NCBI RefSeq assembly: GCF_001307805.1
Contig: NZ_CP013862.1
Location: 3,410,001 to 3,474,000, forward strand
DNA length: 64,000 nucleotides
Direction of reading: 5' to 3'
Source of the DNA: Lentibacillus amyloliquefaciens
GTDB lineage: Bacteria; Bacillota; Bacilli; Bacillales; Amphibacillaceae
Shown piece by piece: positions 52,207-60,632 of the stretch. Position 1 is the stretch's first letter; the number at the start of each line of letters is the position of its first letter. Position numbers and translations under genes: made by a program. The notes beneath the pieces are model-generated. The model ran no database searches and was not told the origin of the DNA. It saw nothing but the letters and a program-made list of their open reading frames with translations.

Positions 52207-53547
52207 TTGGGTAAACTGTTATACCTTCCAATCGGCCGGCAGACATTTGATATGGAAACAGGGGAAAAGGAACGGGAGAAAAGCTCGCTCTTTTTAAACG
52301 AGCTGACTGATCAGCTTATTGAACCGGAGCGAATCATTACCGCACCAACTGAACTGGAAAAATTTATAAAAAATGTAAACAGTAATGAAATAACCGCTGT
52401 CATCTATCAAAGCATTACATTTGCGGATGGCCAATTTATCAGAGTACTGACTGATTACATTCCGGCTCCCGTCATTGTCTGGTCGGTCAGGGAACCGGCC
52501 GTCGGTGCAAGGCTCAGACTCAATTCACTGACGGGTGGGAACAGCACGTGTCATGTGCTGAAACATGATGGCCATCCATATACATTTGTGCTGGGCAACG
52601 CCGACGAAGCACACGTTCAATTAAAAATTAAGCAATACCTCGTCGTAAAAAAACTTATTGAGCGCATCAGCAATTTCAACATAGGCGTTCTCGGGGAGCA
52701 CCAGCCGGGATTCTATTTTTCAGGTACAAATGAAGCGCAGTTGAAAGAACAATTCGGCATCGATGTCATTCGGATGGATTTGCAGGAAGCGTTCGATAAA
52801 AGTAAACAAATGCCTGAAGAGAAGTGGGATAAAGAAATCGCACGTGCTAAGCAGCAGGTGGTTGGATTAAACCCCAGCGATGAAACGGTTATGCGATTTG
52901 CCCAATTCACTTCTTTCGTTCGGGAAGAAATTCATCGTCTCAATATTTCTGCGCTATCGATTCGCTGCTGGCCGGAATTTTTTAATGAACTGGGTGCTGC
53001 TGCGTGTTCGACGTTGTCGCAGTTCACCGAAGAAGGCGTCGTTTCGTCGTGTGAATCCGATATTCATGGTGCACTTACGATGTTTATTCTCCAGGAGCTT
53101 TCCGGCGGTGAGGCGCCTTATCTCGGTGATATGGTGCATGTTAATGAAGCGAGCAATTCAGTTGTGTTCTGGCATTGCGGAGCCGGTGCATATTCACTGG
53201 CTCATCCGGAGCAGGGAGCGCAGCCGGGTGTTCATCCGAACCGCAAGCTCGGTTTTACGATGGAGTTCGGTCTCAAGCCCGGACAAGTGACGATTTTTAG
53301 AGTCGGCTATACCCCTGAAGGCTACAGGCTGCTTGTGATGCGCGGAAAAGCACTTGATACACCACAGCGTTTTAACGGTACATCGGTTGAAGTAGAGCTT
53401 GAGACCAACGTAACGGAAACACTTTATCACTTAATGGACGAAGGATTTGAACCGCATTACGGTTTGGTTTATGCGGATATCGCCGATAATTTAATCGAAT
53501 TGGGCAAACAGCTTAAGCTGCCTGTGTCGGTCTATACAATGCATTGA
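52207..53547 (+). CDS. L-fucose/L-arabinose isomerase-like sugar isomerase
   Basis: A 446-residue member of the FucI/AraA-like superfamily (COG2407 type). The core reads SIRCWPEFF, then GVVSSCESDIHGALTMFIL, YLGDMVHVNE and VVFWHCGAGAYSLAHP. Candidate metal-binding residues are E283, D285, D308 and H323. Such enzymes interconvert aldoses and ketoses; the substrate here is not known. The gene lies between the permeases and a PfkA-like kinase, so an imported aldose is probably turned into a ketose and then phosphorylated. TTG 52207 follows GAAAGGAAGTG. Sulfoquinovose isomerases of some Firmicutes belong to this broad superfamily as I recall, which keeps a sulfosugar on the list of possibilities. 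Confidence 0.78.
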   Translation: MGKLLYLPIGRQTFDMETGEKEREKSSLFLNELTDQLIEPERIITAPTELEKFIKNVNSNEITAVIYQSITFADGQFIRVLTDYIPAPVIVWSVREPAVGARLRLNSLTGGNSTCHVLKHDGHPYTFVLGNADEAHVQLKIKQYLVVKKLIERISNFNIGVLGEHQPGFYFSGTNEAQLKEQFGIDVIRMDLQEAFDKSKQMPEEKWDKEIARAKQQVVGLNPSDETVMRFAQFTSFVREEIHRLNISALSIRCWPEFFNELGAAACSTLSQFTEEGVVSSCESDIHGALTMFILQELSGGEAPYLGDMVHVNEASNSVVFWHCGAGAYSLAHPEQGAQPGVHPNRKLGFTMEFGLKPGQVTIFRVGYTPEGYRLLVMRGKALDTPQRFNGTSVEVELETNVTETLYHLMDEGFEPHYGLVYADIADNLIELGKQLKLPVSVYTMH

Positions 53548-53564
53548 AGGGAGCCGGGTGATCA

Positions 53565-54752
53565 ATGAAGCATATTGCAATTGGGCAGGCAGGCGGCCCA
53601 ACAGCCGTCTTAAACGCAACTTTGGCAGGGTTTGTCCGTGCTTTAAATCAAAAATGCTCCCTTACATTTATTATGAACGGGTATGAAGGATTGGTAAAAG
53701 AATATTTCTTACATGCAGATGATGATGTCATCAGCCGGGTTATCGCCCACGAAAAGGTTCCCGGCGCTGCATTGGGAGCTGGGCGGTATCCATTGAGTGA
53801 AGAACAGATGGTTCAATCAGTAAGGACGCTCCGCAAGTTTCAAATCGATACACTTGTATTCATTGGCGGCAACGGAACAATGGAGGCACTTGCGAAAATT
53901 AAGGCTGAGGCTGACCGTCAAAGCTACCCGCTGCAAACGCTGGGGCTGCCTAAAACGGTAGACAACGATCTTGGCGGCACCGATCATTCGCCGGGATTCG
54001 GAAGTGCGGCGAAATATGTGGCACAAGTGACCAGGGACATGGGACGCGATATCCTTGCGATGAATAATTTTGAGCAAGTGCGGATTCTCGAAACGATGGG
54101 CAGAAATGCCGGCTGGCTGGCTGCGGCCTCAGGTTTGCTGAAAGAACACGCAGAAGATGGTCCGCATTTTATTGGGTTACCAGAAAAGCCTTTAAACCCT
54201 GATTTTTTATTCAATCAAATAAGCGAGTCGGTTAAGTGTTATGGTGCAGCGCTCATTGTTGTCAGTGAAGGTGTCCGGTGGGAAAAAGGCAATCGGGTGA
54301 TACGGGATCAGGTCAATGGCCGCCCGATACTTGGCGGAATATCACAGGCGATTGAACAGACAATCAGAGATAACATGGGCGTCATGGTGCGCTCAGAATT
54401 GCTGGGTATGAATCAACGAAGTTGTGCAGCAGCTGTGTCACCGACTGATTTTCATGAAGCGGTTCAGGTCGGGAAAGTGGGGGCAAGATGGCTGTTTGAT
54501 GGTGCTTCAGATGTCATGGTCGCTTTACAGCGTGCTGGGGGTCCCGACTATGCGATTGATTTTTCGCCAGTTTCTTCACAAACCGTTGTTCAAAAAGGGG
54601 AGCGTCAACTCCCTGACAAATTTTTAAATGATCTGAACGCCTACAACGAATGGCTGCGTCCGTTAGTCGGAGAAAGGCTGCCCGTTTATCCGCCACCATT
54701 GCAAGGGAGACAGAACAATGGACACATACGAATTGGATCACAGCAAAAATGA
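53565..54752 (+). CDS. 6-phosphofructokinase (PfkA) family sugar kinase
   Basis: 395 residues of PfkA fold. The nucleotide loop reads GGNGTMEALAK (101-111). Canonical enzymes have GGDGS (ATP) or GGDDS (PPi), so the metal-binding Asp is replaced by Asn. The next motif is PKTVDNDL (129-136), keeping the catalytic aspartate and the lysine typical of PPi/group III enzymes. MGRNAGWLA and a SELLGMNQRS motif are also present. Together these point to a specialised kinase of this family and not the glycolytic enzyme. It probably phosphorylates the ketose made by the preceding isomerase. It starts 18 bases after that gene, and its end overlaps the GntR start by 35 bases. Confidence 0.8.
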   Translation: MKHIAIGQAGGPTAVLNATLAGFVRALNQKCSLTFIMNGYEGLVKEYFLHADDDVISRVIAHEKVPGAALGAGRYPLSEEQMVQSVRTLRKFQIDTLVFIGGNGTMEALAKIKAEADRQSYPLQTLGLPKTVDNDLGGTDHSPGFGSAAKYVAQVTRDMGRDILAMNNFEQVRILETMGRNAGWLAAASGLLKEHAEDGPHFIGLPEKPLNPDFLFNQISESVKCYGAALIVVSEGVRWEKGNRVIRDQVNGRPILGGISQAIEQTIRDNMGVMVRSELLGMNQRSCAAAVSPTDFHEAVQVGKVGARWLFDGASDVMVALQRAGGPDYAIDFSPVSSQTVVQKGERQLPDKFLNDLNAYNEWLRPLVGERLPVYPPPLQGRQNNGHIRIGSQQK

Positions 54753-55452
54753 AGCATTATATCTGCAAATAAAAGATATTCTCGTCAGGCGCATTCAAGA
54801 GGGTGTGTGGGCGGAGTACTCACTCATCCCTACCGAGCGAGAATTGATGAAAGAATTTAATGTGAGCAGATCAACCGTGAGGCAGGCGATTTCAATCCTG
54901 GTCCAAACCGGGTTGCTGGAAAAAACCCAAGGGCGCGGCACGATTGTTAAACCTCAAAAACTCGTAGGCCGCCTGGGGAGATTAAAAGGATTTGCCGAGG
55001 AAGTGGCCGAAAAGGGACAAGACCCCCAGTCGAAACTTATAAGAGCAGGCTTCAAAAACCAACTTTTTACCGAAAAAGCGATGCTTGATGTTAATGAAAA
55101 TGAATCGATTCTGCTCGTTGAACGCATACGGCTTGCAGATGAGACGCCCATTGCGTTGGAACGGACATGCTGGCCACATGACATCGGTACTATTTTAATG
55201 CAGTACGATTTGAACGCAGCACGGTATTACGACATTTTGGAGAATCATAATATTTATTTGAATAAAGCACATGAAAAAATTGCGGCCATTAACGCGACAC
55301 AGGATGAAGCCGATTTGCTTGGTATACGGCCAGGCGAGGCGTTGCTTGAAATGAATCGTTTAAGCTTTGGCATGGATAATCATCCAATTGAATACACGAA
55401 AACAAAATATCGCAGCGATCAGTATCATTATGATATTGAATTGAACAGGTAG
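54718..55452 (+). CDS. GntR/HutC-family regulator with UTRA domain
   Basis: 244 residues. The N-terminal winged helix (LYLQIKDILVRRIQEGVWAEYSLIPTERELMKEF; STVRQAISILVQTGLLEKTQGRGTIV) is followed by a UTRA effector domain from about residue 95 (ILLVERIRLADETPIALERTCWP). It is embedded in the ABC/isomerase/kinase operon and starts inside the kinase gene, so it is translationally coupled. It probably binds the palindrome at 49069-49084 and responds to a phosphosugar. Confidence 0.9.
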   Translation: MDTYELDHSKNEALYLQIKDILVRRIQEGVWAEYSLIPTERELMKEFNVSRSTVRQAISILVQTGLLEKTQGRGTIVKPQKLVGRLGRLKGFAEEVAEKGQDPQSKLIRAGFKNQLFTEKAMLDVNENESILLVERIRLADETPIALERTCWPHDIGTILMQYDLNAARYYDILENHNIYLNKAHEKIAAINATQDEADLLGIRPGEALLEMNRLSFGMDNHPIEYTKTKYRSDQYHYDIELNR

Positions 55453-55527
55453 TAGGAACACAGGCCGACCATAGACTTCGTATCGTAACAGATAGCCTGA
55501 TAAATTAAAATTCAGGAGGTGACTGAT

Positions 55528-56730
55528 TTGAGTAATAATTTCTATACCGGCTTTTTTAAATCGGACCATTTGAGCGACAGGGATAAGTATCTTTTTGCAA
55601 AACCAAGTCCGGCGTATAAGTTTAATATAATCGGTGCAGGGATGATTGGTCAGGAACATATTAGGGTGACGATGCTCGAGGGAAGGGCAACTATTCATGG
55701 TATATTTGATATTAACACCAACAGCATCGCTAATACGGGTGAATTTTTCCGGCGGGAGTACCCTGCAGAACCTGACTTAAAAGTTTATGAAACGCTGGAG
55801 GCGGTATGTCATGACCCGGAAGTCGACGGGCTGATCATTTGTACGCCGAATTACACACATAAAGATGTTATCAAAGAAGCGATCAAATCAGGGAAACATA
55901 TTCTGGTGGAGAAACCGATGACGACAACCGTAAAAGATGCCCGGGAAATCAGTAACCTGGCAAAAGACTATGAATCTGTATTTCAGATTGGTCTGCAATA
56001 CAGACATAAATCGATTTATACAGAAGCCACCCATGAATTACTGGAACGAAAAGCTGCAGGGAATATTAAGACCATAAGCATTGTGGAACATCGCGTTCCA
56101 TTTTTGGATAAAGTAAACCAATGGAACAAGTTCAGTCATTATTCAGGCGGGACGATGATCGAAAAATGCTGCCATTATTTTGATCTATTAAATTTTTATG
56201 CCCAATCGAAGCCTGAAAAAGTTTATGCAACCGGTGGGATGGATGTAAACTATCATGATTTCAAATATGACGGCAACGCGTCGGATATTGTGGACAATGC
56301 CATGGTCATCGTCAATTATGAAAATGGCATAAAAGCCCAATTTAACTTATGCATGTTTGCGCCAATGTTTTATGAAGAGATCATCGTGTGTGGTGATAAA
56401 GGCAGACTAAAGGCATATGAGAACGATGACTTTTTACCTTTGAATCGTGAGAAGACATATTTAGAGGTATTAAGCGGTGAAAATGGTCCCGCCAAAACAG
56501 CACATCCCTGCTATCCGTCCGTTATCCAGGAAAGTGGACATAACGGTGCCACGTATTATGAGCATAAATATTTTATTGATAATATGGAAAGAAATCATCA
56601 ATCAACAGCTACGGTGGAAGATGGCTTTTGGTCGATTGTTGTCGGTGAAGCTGCTGAACGCTCCATAAAAACAGGAGATGTTATTAACATACGCGAAATG
56701 ATAGACGCGGAGATCGGTTCCAAATTATAA
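55528..56730 (+). CDS. Gfo/Idh/MocA family NAD(P)-dependent oxidoreductase
   Basis: About 400 residues. A 30-residue N-terminal extension precedes the Rossmann motif NIIGAGMIGQEH. The family lysine is in ILVEKPMTT, and the C-terminal alpha/beta domain follows (GGTMIEKCCHYFDLLNFY). It is the last gene of the operon. Members oxidise sugars or cyclitols, and some act as NAD-dependent glycosidases (GH109 type). The extension and the EKCCHYFDLL motif do not identify a subfamily to me. TTG 55528 is chosen because AGGAGGTGACTGAT precedes it; GTG 55519 is within that site. Confidence 0.85.
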   Translation: MSNNFYTGFFKSDHLSDRDKYLFAKPSPAYKFNIIGAGMIGQEHIRVTMLEGRATIHGIFDINTNSIANTGEFFRREYPAEPDLKVYETLEAVCHDPEVDGLIICTPNYTHKDVIKEAIKSGKHILVEKPMTTTVKDAREISNLAKDYESVFQIGLQYRHKSIYTEATHELLERKAAGNIKTISIVEHRVPFLDKVNQWNKFSHYSGGTMIEKCCHYFDLLNFYAQSKPEKVYATGGMDVNYHDFKYDGNASDIVDNAMVIVNYENGIKAQFNLCMFAPMFYEEIIVCGDKGRLKAYENDDFLPLNREKTYLEVLSGENGPAKTAHPCYPSVIQESGHNGATYYEHKYFIDNMERNHQSTATVEDGFWSIVVGEAAERSIKTGDVINIREMIDAEIGSKL

Positions 56731-56803
56731 AATCAATGAGCTTATAAACGAGTGTAGGCGAGGCATTACAGAGGGCAGGAGTCTAAAATGGGAGAGGGTC
56801 GGA

Positions 56804-58036
56804 ATGAAGTACAGTTATATTTCACATCTTTATTGTCCGAAATGCGGGAATACATATGAAACCAGTGAGCAGTATCAGCTGTGCACGTGCGGATCGCCCT
56901 TGCTGGTCGACTATGATCTGGAAGGAATTAGCAGAAATTTATCGCCTGATGTGCTGGCGCTGCGGGAACCATCATTGTGGCGATACCATGAATTATTGCC
57001 GGTTGAAAATGCAGCCAATGTTGTGTCATTAGGCGAGGGTATGACACCATTAACATTGTTCCCTCGAGTCGGAGAAAATATGGCCATTGAAAAGCTGTAC
57101 ATGAAGGATGAAGGGCTGGTTCCGACCGGCAGTTTTAAGGCAAGGGGTGCAACTGTTGGCGTGTCGAAAGCGAGAGAGGTTGGTGTTAAAGAGCTGGCTA
57201 TGCCAACGAATGGGAATGCCGGTGCCGCCTGGGGGTTGTATGCTGCCAGGGCAGGCATGAAAGCGACGATTGTCATGCCGTATGATGCGCCTGAAATCAC
57301 ACGAAATGAAGTCGCATTGTCCGGTGCGAATTTGTACTTAGTCAACGGGCTCATAAGTGATGCCGGCAAAATCGTCGCAAAAGCGGTCGGGGACTATAAT
57401 CTTTACGACGCGTCCACCTTAAAGGAACCTTATCGGATTGAAGGCAAAAAAACAATGGGTCTTGAAATCGCAGAGCAATTTAACTGGCAGTTGCCTGATG
57501 TAATCCTGTACCCGACTGGAGGCGGTGTCGGCCTGATTGGGATCTATAAAGCTTTGAAAGAGTTAAAAGCGTTGGGCTGGGTGGAGGGAAAGCTACCACG
57601 TTTAGTAGCTGTTCAATCAACAGGCTGTGCGCCAATTGTTAAAGCATGGGAGGAAGGAAGGCGAGAGTCCGATTTCTGGAAGGATTCCGAAACACTTGCG
57701 TTCGGTATAAACGTTCCAAAAGCACTGGGTGATTTTCTCGTGTTGGATGCCATATCTGATACAGAAGGCTGTGCGGTTGCGGTAGATGACGAGTCGATGC
57801 TTCAAGAGCAGGAGAAAATCGCACAAATGGAAGGGAATTTTATTTGTCCGGAAGGTGCGGCGACAATTACAGCCGCCCGCAAATTGCGGGAGAATGGATG
57901 GATTGGAGCAGATGAGACAGTCGTTGTCCTGAACACCGGCGCCGGCATTAAATATCCTGATACGGTCCAAGTAAAGCCGGAAATGCTGAAGAAAGAAGAC
58001 ACGATTGTTAAGAAGGTTGAGGAAAGTGAAAGTTAA
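56804..58036 (+). CDS. thrC: threonine synthase-like PLP enzyme with zinc ribbon
   Basis: 410 residues, fold type II PLP enzyme. The N-terminal zinc ribbon uses C11 and C14 with C27 and C29 (CPKCG, CTCG). The PLP lysine is K112 in GSFKARGA, and phosphate-binding GGGVGLIG lies near residue 240. It is the long, ribbon-bearing threonine synthase type, not the 352-residue B. subtilis ThrC. It should convert O-phosphohomoserine to threonine. Cysteate synthase is a known relative of this class that makes cysteate from phosphoserine and sulfite, and the sulfite-producing xsc operon is 5 kb away, so specificity is worth testing. It has its own leader with GGGAGAGGG and a terminator at 58059-58086. 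Confidence 0.82.
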   Translation: MKYSYISHLYCPKCGNTYETSEQYQLCTCGSPLLVDYDLEGISRNLSPDVLALREPSLWRYHELLPVENAANVVSLGEGMTPLTLFPRVGENMAIEKLYMKDEGLVPTGSFKARGATVGVSKAREVGVKELAMPTNGNAGAAWGLYAARAGMKATIVMPYDAPEITRNEVALSGANLYLVNGLISDAGKIVAKAVGDYNLYDASTLKEPYRIEGKKTMGLEIAEQFNWQLPDVILYPTGGGVGLIGIYKALKELKALGWVEGKLPRLVAVQSTGCAPIVKAWEEGRRESDFWKDSETLAFGINVPKALGDFLVLDAISDTEGCAVAVDDESMLQEQEKIAQMEGNFICPEGAATITAARKLRENGWIGADETVVVLNTGAGIKYPDTVQVKPEMLKKEDTIVKKVEESES

Positions 58037-58058
58037 GGTAATTGTTTATTGAAAATGA

Positions 58059-58086
58059 AGGCGGCTGCTCGTTAAGCTGCCTTTTT
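58059..58086 (+). terminator. terminator after threonine synthase
   Basis: AGGCGGCT/AGCTGCCT stem (one G-U), followed by TTTTTC. Confidence 0.65.
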
Positions 58087-58224
58087 CGCGAGTAGCAGCA
58101 GCAGCACATACACTATAGGGTGCAAGTCCCGACTGTGTCCGAACAGCCTATTAATGCTAGAATAACCCAAATGGTGTCGTTAGAGGATCTGGTAATTACA
58201 AATCCGATGCGGAAAAATGAAATT

Positions 58225-58401
58225 GCTCTTTTTAAGAAAGAATTCACAGCGAACCCCTTGAAAATGGACAACGTTGTCACCATGCCTCATATCGGATCAG
58301 CAACCCAGGAAACACGATACAAAATGGGGGTAATCGCTGTCCAAAACCTGGTCCAGGGTCTCAATGGTGAGGAGCCAGTTAATCAAATTCATAAAGAGTA
58401 G
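58225..58401 (+). pseudogene. C-terminal remnant of a D-2-hydroxyacid dehydrogenase
   Basis: The frame reads FTANPLKMDNVVTMPHIGSA, then TQETRYKMGVIAVQNLVQGL. This is the last 55 residues of a GyaR/GhrB-type D-isomer 2-hydroxyacid dehydrogenase, including the catalytic histidine in PHIGSAT. The nucleotide-binding domain and everything N-terminal are missing. Sequence upstream (58085-58220) is unrelated. Confidence 0.72.
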
Positions 58402-58416
58402 TTATTAGTAATCTAT

Positions 58417-59340
58417 TTAAAATAGTATTCTTGCCAGATAAATAACGCCTGTAACGGAAACAGCACTGAATAGTGTCGAGAATAACACTATTTGGGCGGC
58501 AAGCTGTGGGTAATTATCGTATTCCTGGGCAATTACTGAACTGTTTACCGATGTCGGCATAGCTGATGCGATAAGAAGTGCTTGTGCCGCCATCCCATCG
58601 ATTCCGAATATAAAAATGATAGCAAGTGCAATGGCCGGGCCGATTAGAAGCCGAAGCATCACACTGGAATAAACAGGCTTCAATGCTGATGTTATCCTGA
58701 TCTGTGCCACTTGTGCACCTAAAAGGATAAGTGCAATGGCAATCATTGCATCCGCAATATAATTGGCCGGCACCCAGACAAAATCAGGAAGGGAAACGTT
58801 CGTTAAGTTTAGGATAACACCCGCGAGCATGGCATACAGCACAGGCATCTTTAAATATCCGAATAATGCGCGCAGCTTGCCGATTTTGACTGACTGCAGC
58901 GCGAAAATCCCGTATGAAAATGTCAGGATGTTTTGCATGGTTAGGATGATAACCTGAATCGACATGGCAAATGGATCGCCTTTAAAGACGAGATCGTTGA
59001 CCGGCACCCCGTAGTTTCCCGAGTTAAAAAAGATGACACTATTCGTAAATGTCGTTCCTTTTGCCTGATCGTATCCTTGCAGTTTAATAATCGCTTTGGA
59101 GAGAATGAATAATATCAATATATATAGGATGAAAAATAATACGACAAGCGAAAAGACCTTAGGTGAGAACTCTGTGCTGTACAACTTCACAAAAATAAAA
59201 CCCGGGACAAGAAAATAAATATTCAATTTGGCCAATGTCTGCAGATTCAGGTCAAATTTTTTATGCATGAAAAAGCCAATTCCCATAATAATGAAGATGG
59301 GCAGCAGAATATCAATTAATATTGTGAATAGTTCGGTCAT
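58417..59340 (-). CDS. AEC (auxin efflux carrier) family transporter
   Basis: 307 residues, ten predicted helices in two halves. Family motifs include PIFIIMGIGFFMHKKFDL at the start, FFNSGNYGVPV near residue 110 and ALILLGAQVAQI near residue 200, plus MPTSVNSSVIAQEY near the end. Members carry organic acids such as malate or malonate. It is separately transcribed, convergent with the preceding remnant and divergent from the taurine-type operon. A carboxylate or sulfonate exporter/importer role is only inferred from position. A TATCGA..TCGATA palindrome (59416-59438) lies in its promoter region. Confidence 0.88.
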   Translation of the reverse strand: MTELFTILIDILLPIFIIMGIGFFMHKKFDLNLQTLAKLNIYFLVPGFIFVKLYSTEFSPKVFSLVVLFFILYILILFILSKAIIKLQGYDQAKGTTFTNSVIFFNSGNYGVPVNDLVFKGDPFAMSIQVIILTMQNILTFSYGIFALQSVKIGKLRALFGYLKMPVLYAMLAGVILNLTNVSLPDFVWVPANYIADAMIAIALILLGAQVAQIRITSALKPVYSSVMLRLLIGPAIALAIIFIFGIDGMAAQALLIASAMPTSVNSSVIAQEYDNYPQLAAQIVLFSTLFSAVSVTGVIYLARILF

Positions 59341-59415
59341 GACTGGATGCGTCCTTTCTATCGATGCCAGGTTAATTCATTACGAGATTAATACTCATAT
59401 CGTACAATATAAAAA

Positions 59416-59438
59416 TATCGAATAAAAGATTTTCGATA
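59416..59438 (-). promoter_or_regulatory. interrupted palindrome upstream of the AEC gene
   Basis: TATCGA (59416-59421) and TCGATA (59433-59438) with 11 bases between, about 75-100 bases before the start codon. It is a possible operator in a very AT-rich promoter region. Confidence 0.35.
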
Positions 59439-59590
59439 AATTGGTATGTGGAAAGGGGTTGATTTATAGAGTAAGTGAATGTGCTTTAACAATTACTTTC
59501 CTTTAATAATGCTTTCCGGTTGAAGCTGATGTCAATCATTGCTTCCTGTCGCCAGATCAATAAGTGCTATAGTAAAAATTAATAAGAGTA

Positions 59591-59647
59591 TTGAATTTTT
59601 CGGAATTTTAAGGTATTATTTTAATAACTGCAAAATTGGTACGGATG
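59591..59647 (+). promoter_or_regulatory. GntR gene promoter with putative operator
   Basis: TTGAAT (59591-59596), 17 bp, TATTAT (59614-59619). ATTGGTACGGATG at 59635-59647 lies just past the start point. The same 11-base core recurs after the promoter of the ald-tpa operon (60574). Confidence 0.65.
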
Positions 59648-59699
59648 AATATAAAATCCGGAGCACAATCATTAACTACATTAAGAAGGGACCATCTTT

Positions 59700-60422
59700 G
59701 TGCAATTAAACTACGACAGTTCAATGCCATTACATGTACAACTAAAATCTATCATCGAAAACAAAGTAGCACAAGGCGAACTTACCGGGCAAATTCCGAC
59801 TGAACGGAATTTTATGGAATACTATAATGTCAGCAGGAGCACCGTTCGGGAAGCAATTAATCTTCTTGTCCGGGAAGGGGTTTTGGAAAAGCGGCATGGC
59901 AGCGGGACGTTCGTCTCAATAAAGCCAATTCATCAGTGGCTGGGCAACCTTACAAGCACCACGGAAATGATCAGGCAAAGGGGAAAGAAGCCGGGGGCTA
60001 AGTTAATAGAACACTATAAAATGACACCGGAAACGTATATTCAGGAGAAAGCCGGGTTTAAAGAGGCCTTTTTTATTAAACGGGTCCGCTATGCGGATGA
60101 TATGCCGATTGGTGTTGAATGTCATTATTATCCGATTGATATTGGTGAAGCGATTGCCAAGTATGACTTAAATGATACTACACTATATGAAATTGAAGAA
60201 AATGAGCTGGGGATATTGTTTGCAGAAGCAAGCCAGGTGATCGGTATCGGCATTATACCTGATGAAGAAGCGGTTCACCTGAGTATTCCGAAAATGTCTC
60301 ACGTATTGGTTGCTGAACGGATCATAAAAAATCAAAAAGGCGATATTGTTGAGTTTGAAAAGGCCTACTACCGCAGTGATATGTTTAACTTTCAAATTAA
60401 TCTGTCCCGCAAATTCGGATGA
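59700..60422 (+). CDS. GntR/HutC-family regulator (UTRA) of the sulfonate operon
   Basis: 240 residues. The winged helix at residues 5-72 (MPLHVQLKSIIENKVAQGEL, STVREAINLLVREGVLEKRHGSGTFV) is followed by a UTRA domain (FFIKRVRYADDMPIGVECHYYPI). GTG 59700 follows AAGAAGGGA. It precedes a decayed ald, then tpa, lysR and xsc. Shared operator-like sequences downstream of its own promoter and of the ald-tpa promoter suggest that it controls both. The likely effector is a sulfonate or a pathway intermediate such as sulfoacetaldehyde, which is an inference. Confidence 0.88.
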   Translation: MQLNYDSSMPLHVQLKSIIENKVAQGELTGQIPTERNFMEYYNVSRSTVREAINLLVREGVLEKRHGSGTFVSIKPIHQWLGNLTSTTEMIRQRGKKPGAKLIEHYKMTPETYIQEKAGFKEAFFIKRVRYADDMPIGVECHYYPIDIGEAIAKYDLNDTTLYEIEENELGILFAEASQVIGIGIIPDEEAVHLSIPKMSHVLVAERIIKNQKGDIVEFEKAYYRSDMFNFQINLSRKFG

Positions 60423-60525
60423 ACTTCTTCCTGCCCCCAGCAGGTTTCTCTCCTCCAATCTGGCAATCATTATAATGCGTTATAAGATTTATTATCATTT
60501 AAAATAACAGAATTAACAAAAAATA

Positions 60526-60586
60526 TTGAAATTCATATATGTCATCCCATATACTGTATATAAGCAAATTGAAATTGGTACGGACG
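60526..60586 (+). promoter_or_regulatory. ald-tpa-xsc operon promoter with putative GntR operator
   Basis: TTGAAA (60526-60531), 18 bp, TATACT (60550-60555). ATTGGTACGGACG at 60574-60586 sits about 20 bases past the -10, as at 59635. It extends here into a GGACGTCC palindrome. Confidence 0.65.
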
Positions 60587-60632
60587 TCCTTATGTATTTG
60601 CTCATTTTTTAAGAAGGATTGGAGGTATTAAG

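Noticed and set aside
52880..53290. 136-codon frame within the isomerase gene
   Set aside because: Out-of-frame overlap with the isomerase whose conserved motifs span the same bases; no ribosome site.
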